From Burkholderiales bacterium (GTDB lineage: Bacteria; Pseudomonadota; Gammaproteobacteria; Burkholderiales; Burkholderiaceae_D): DNA of 64,000 nt. The DNA is taken from contig JACOUL010000028.1 in assembly GCA_016177875.1 (NCBI GenBank), forward strand, positions 113,873-177,872, given 5' to 3'. Of this stretch, positions 60,810-64,000 are shown piece by piece. Each line of letters opens with the position of its first letter. Positions within the stretch are counted from its first letter, which is position 1. The notes beneath the pieces were generated by a model. It made no database searches. It saw only the letters and a program-made list of their open reading frames with translations, and was not told the DNA's origin. Position numbers and translations under genes: made by a program.

Positions 60810-61028
60810 TTGGTGCCTCGAGCATACAAATTAATGGAAGAAATCTATCGCGTAGACCCCCAGGGTGTCATCATGCCTTGGTCAATATTAAATTAAGCGC
60901 GCCTGTGAAAATTTCAAGTAATAACAGTGGCTTATGGGATTTATTTAAAGTAAATTCGCGCTGCTTTGACGGCGGGCAAATGTATCGGCACCAGCAGCAA
61001 TTTTTGACGTGGGGCTTTATTACCCGCC

Positions 61029-63587
61029 CTAAACTGCAATGACTTCCCGCGTGAATTCCTCAATCGGCATCGGACGGCCGAAGAGATATCCCTGATAGGC
61101 CAGGCAACCATGTGTTTTCAGGAAAGCCCATTGCTCGTCGTTTTCGACGCCTTCGGCGATGACGGCAAGCCCGAGGCTTTGCCCCAGCGCGATGATGGTG
61201 CGTGCAATGACCGCATCGTTTGGATCGGTCATCACGTCTCTGACAAATGAGCGGTCAATCTTCAACTGATCAAGAGGCAGGCGTTTGAGATAGGAGAGGG
61301 AAGAGTAGCCGGTGCCGAAGTCATCCAGAGAAAATCCCACGCCATTCGCTTTCAAACTGCTCATCTTCAAGATGACGTCTTCCATATCATCCAGCAACAA
61401 GCTTTCGGTCAACTCGAGTTTCAGCCGCTCCGGATTGGCGCCGGTCTGTTCAAGAATGCACATGACTTGGTCAACAAAGGCAGGCTGGCGAAACTGGCGC
61501 GCGCTGACATTCACCGCGAGCGTGACATGCGCCAAATCGGGTATCCGTGCCCAGCTAACAAGCGCCTGGCACGCAGTTTCAAGGACCCATTGACCGAGTG
61601 GAAGAATGATCGCGGTTTGCTCGGATAAGGGAATGAATTCGGCCGGAGAAACCATGCCGCGGACCGGATGCTGCCAACGCACCAACGCTTCGGCGCCGAC
61701 AATGCGGCCGGTGTTGTCCACCTGGGGCTGGCAATAGACGCGAAACTCCTGTTTGACCAGCGCTTGACGCAATTCCTCCTCCAGCGCTGCATGCGCCGCG
61801 ACCACCGCCTGCATTTTCGGATCGAAGAAACGCACGCAGTTGCGCCCGGCCGCCTTGGCCTGGTACATGGCCAAATCGGCGCGCTTCATCACTTCTTCGA
61901 TCGAGTTTTTATGATCTGCGAACAGGGCAACACCGATGCTGGGCGTGCAGTGAAATTTCTGCCTGATCAGGTTGTAGGGCTTGTTCAGCCCGGCCAGAAT
62001 TTTTTCTCCCACGGTTTCCGCTTGGATTGCCGCTTCCTTCGGATTCGAACTCAGTTCCTCCAGCATGACCACGAATTCGTCGCCGCCCAGACGCGCCACG
62101 GTATCGCTATCGCGCACGCACAAAGGCAAGCGGTCGGCCACCTGGCGCAGCAATTCGTCACCGTGGTCATGACCGAGCGTGTCGTTGAGGATCTTGAAGT
62201 TATCGAGATCGATGAACATCAAGGCGCCCTCCCGGCCGCTGCGGGAGCTGGAGGAGAGCGCATGGCGCAAGCGATCCATCAGCAAGCGCCGGTTCGGTAA
62301 TTGGGTCAAGGGATCATAAAAGGCAAGGTGGCGAATTTCTTCTTCCGCCGACTTGCGCTGCGTGATATCGGTCTGGGTTGCGACGTAATGCGTTACCTCG
62401 CCGTCGCCTTTCTTGACCGCGGTAATGGTCGTCCAGTTGGGATAAATCTCGCCGTTCTTGCGTCTGTCCCATACTTCGCCTTGCCAAGCGCCGCTCAGAC
62501 GCACGCTTTCATGTATGGCGGAATAAAACGACGCATCGTGACGTCCGGACTTCCAAAGATCCGGCGTTTTGCCGATGACGTCCTGCGAGGCATATCCAGT
62601 GGTTTCGGAAAATGCCCGGTTCACGCGCAGGATGCAATTGTTCGCGTCGGTGATGACGATGGCTTCCTGGGACTCGAAGGCCGTCGCCGAAATGCGCAAT
62701 TCGTCCTCGGTGCGTTTGCTGTCGGTGATATCGCGAAAGCTCCATACTCGGCCGACTACCTGGCCGTCCAAATATTGCGGCATGGTCGTCAGCTCGAAGA
62801 CGTGCCCATCCTTGGCCTGCAAGATAACCCTGCTTGAGGCTTCAGGGCTTGCGGACAGATATTGATTCGTTTCGGTCAGCTTTTCCGGATTCGCAAGCTG
62901 GTCGCCGATCGCCATTATCAAGGGGCCGGCGCTTTCCGAAGCAAGAACATCGGCCGGTATATGGCACATATCCAGAAAGCGCCGGTTGCAGGTTTCGATC
63001 GTGCCGTCATTGGCGATAACCAGCACGCCCTCCGCCGTGGATTCCAGGGTGGCTCGCTGCAGTGAAATCGACCGGCGCAAGACTTTGACAAGAGCAGGCA
63101 GCGGCAACAGGATCAGCCATACCGCGAAAGCCGTAATAACCCAGGACGTAATAGGCCGATTGATGAAATACGTCTGTGGCGCCAACCCGAATTTGCTCAG
63201 GACGATGTAGGCCAGCCAAGAGGCCATGAAGGCGCCAACGAACACGCCGCCGGCTCGTTGGCTGATCACGACGCACAGCATGATTGCCACCGCCATGGCA
63301 ATTGCAAGCGTTACCGGAGGCAGGCCGAAAAAAGTCAGTCCGGTCATCATCAACCAAACGAACCCGGCGAAGATTTTCAGCGAGCGCTCCGGGCGGCCTT
63401 GACGGCTCATGCGCCATACGTACGCGGTCATGGCAACCAATGCAAAACATACGAATCCGGTGGCGGTTTTCCTGACGAAGACGAATGGCACCCCGATAAA
63501 AAGCAGAAGGAGTCCCATGGTCATGAACACGCGGTAAAAGCTGTCCAGGAGAGCGATGTTTGGCGAATTGAAATTTCTAAGCGACAT
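61029..63587 (-). CDS. Membrane PAS-PAS-GGDEF-EAL cyclic-di-GMP protein
   Basis: 852 residues. An N-terminal membrane domain with five to six hydrophobic segments (about 15-170), then two PAS regions (about 175-295 and 300-420), GGDEF (about 425-590) and EAL (about 600-845). The GGDEF signature (RLGGDEF) and RxxD site (RDSD) are intact, as are EALVRW, DDFGTGYSSL and LKIDRSF. Both synthesis and breakdown of cyclic di-GMP are possible. Inner membrane. It is preceded by the putative dif region. Confidence 0.95.
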   Translation of the reverse strand: MSLRNFNSPNIALLDSFYRVFMTMGLLLLFIGVPFVFVRKTATGFVCFALVAMTAYVWRMSRQGRPERSLKIFAGFVWLMMTGLTFFGLPPVTLAIAMAVAIMLCVVISQRAGGVFVGAFMASWLAYIVLSKFGLAPQTYFINRPITSWVITAFAVWLILLPLPALVKVLRRSISLQRATLESTAEGVLVIANDGTIETCNRRFLDMCHIPADVLASESAGPLIMAIGDQLANPEKLTETNQYLSASPEASSRVILQAKDGHVFELTTMPQYLDGQVVGRVWSFRDITDSKRTEDELRISATAFESQEAIVITDANNCILRVNRAFSETTGYASQDVIGKTPDLWKSGRHDASFYSAIHESVRLSGAWQGEVWDRRKNGEIYPNWTTITAVKKGDGEVTHYVATQTDITQRKSAEEEIRHLAFYDPLTQLPNRRLLMDRLRHALSSSSRSGREGALMFIDLDNFKILNDTLGHDHGDELLRQVADRLPLCVRDSDTVARLGGDEFVVMLEELSSNPKEAAIQAETVGEKILAGLNKPYNLIRQKFHCTPSIGVALFADHKNSIEEVMKRADLAMYQAKAAGRNCVRFFDPKMQAVVAAHAALEEELRQALVKQEFRVYCQPQVDNTGRIVGAEALVRWQHPVRGMVSPAEFIPLSEQTAIILPLGQWVLETACQALVSWARIPDLAHVTLAVNVSARQFRQPAFVDQVMCILEQTGANPERLKLELTESLLLDDMEDVILKMSSLKANGVGFSLDDFGTGYSSLSYLKRLPLDQLKIDRSFVRDVMTDPNDAVIARTIIALGQSLGLAVIAEGVENDEQWAFLKTHGCLAYQGYLFGRPMPIEEFTREVIAV

Positions 63588-63722
63588 TGAATGGCTGGTT
63601 ACAGTGCGGATAATGGATGCTGTAGTGTAGCGATGCGATGCTTACAGATTGCCGACGATACTTGAAAGTAAAACATAAAGGGTTGCCGCTGGTAAATAAA
63701 CTTTAATCTAAGCTGGCCCATA

Positions 63723-63750
63723 AATTCGCATAATTTATATTATGTCAAAT
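63723..63750 (+). other. Putative dif site (XerCD chromosome-dimer resolution site)
   Basis: 28 bases with the dif layout: XerC arm AATTCGCATAA, centre TTTATA, XerD arm TTATGTCAAAT. Compared with the Escherichia coli site as I recall it (arms GGTGCGCATAA and TTATGTTAAAT, centre TGTATA), the XerD arm matches 10 of 11, the centre 5 of 6, and the inner seven bases of the XerC arm are identical. It lies in the 283-base gene-free stretch 63588-63870, in which I see nothing else. Confidence 0.75.
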
Positions 63751-63870
63751 CGCATGCGCTGGCTAAGCTACGTCAGACACTGCAAACATGGTTTGGCTGG
63801 GGCCCTGCAGGTGTTCCTGCAACAGCTTAAAAAATCCAGAATAGCCCTTTGATCGACGCCTGCTAAGTAA

Positions 63871-64000
63871 TCATTGAAAAGCAATTGTGTAATCTGTACC
63901 AAAACCCTGCATCAAGGCGTCGACTTCCTGCTGCAATTCGTGACCGGCCAATGCACAGAAGCGGCGCCAGAAATATTTGGCCTGCTTCCACAGAATTTCA
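63871..64000 (-). CDS. IS630-type transposase, C-terminal end (partial)
   Basis: The last 42 residues of a minus-strand frame that runs off the right edge: EILWKQAKYFWRRF, then LMQGFGTDYTIAFQ and a stop. This matches the C-terminal end of IS630/Tc1-type DDE transposases (the ELNPIEILWK-AKYFWRRF segment). The catalytic core and the element ends lie outside or cannot be recognised. The dif-like site is 120 bases from this stop. Confidence 0.75.
   Translation of the reverse strand, partial: EILWKQAKYFWRRFCALAGHELQQEVDALMQGFGTDYTIAFQ

Overview
The window looks like a chromosomal segment of a betaproteobacterium of the order Burkholderiales, most likely family Oxalobacteraceae. The reasons are the gene order ygfZ-mltG-tmk-holB-pilZ-tatD, the DUF4936, DUF1631 and PHA-synthase genes, and moderately high GC. 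No rRNA, tRNA or CRISPR array was seen. This assignment is an inference from gene content and order; nothing was searched.

Layout. 1-11.3 kb is core housekeeping: the start of a GGDEF protein, purT, an MHS-type transporter, a thioesterase/GNAT pair, NRDE, DUF4936 and ygfZ, then mltG-tmk-holB-pilZ-tatD and an ankyrin-repeat gene, with two short repeat elements at 9.3 and 11.3 kb. 11.4-18.4 kb holds an unknown gene, a stress cassette (DUF4142, DUF2383, CBS pair, Hsp20), a PRMT-like methyltransferase, an unknown protein and a GAF-PAS-GGDEF-EAL protein. 18.7-27.4 kb holds DUF1631, pirin, azoR with a divergent LysR gene, fabI, an HSL-type esterase and a diguanylate-cyclase-like protein.

27.4-57.1 kb is a hybrid NRPS-PKS biosynthetic cluster. 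A leftward operon encodes the helper proteins MbtH, type II thioesterase and Sfp-type phosphopantetheinyl transferase. The rightward operon encodes a 6846-residue NRPS, a 1965-residue PKS and a crotonyl-CoA carboxylase/reductase. The assembly order read from the sequence is FAAL-ACP / C-A-PCP (Gln-like code) / C-A-PCP (Tyr-like code) / C-A-PCP / C-A-PCP (twin A domains without the usual Asp235) / C-pseudoAsub-FAAL-like ligase-KR-ACP / KS-AT-KR-ACP / terminal C with HQxxxDG. There is no thioesterase domain in cis. I predict an acylated tetrapeptide with two unusual residues, then probably a hydroxy acid and an alkylmalonyl-derived unit. I do not recognise this architecture as a known pathway, and it is the best candidate here for an undescribed system.

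57.2-64 kb holds an extracellular PHB depolymerase, a class I PHA synthase, a membrane PAS-GGDEF-EAL protein, a 28-bp sequence that closely matches a XerCD dif site, and the tail of an IS630-type transposase. If the dif call is right, the window lies at the replication terminus.
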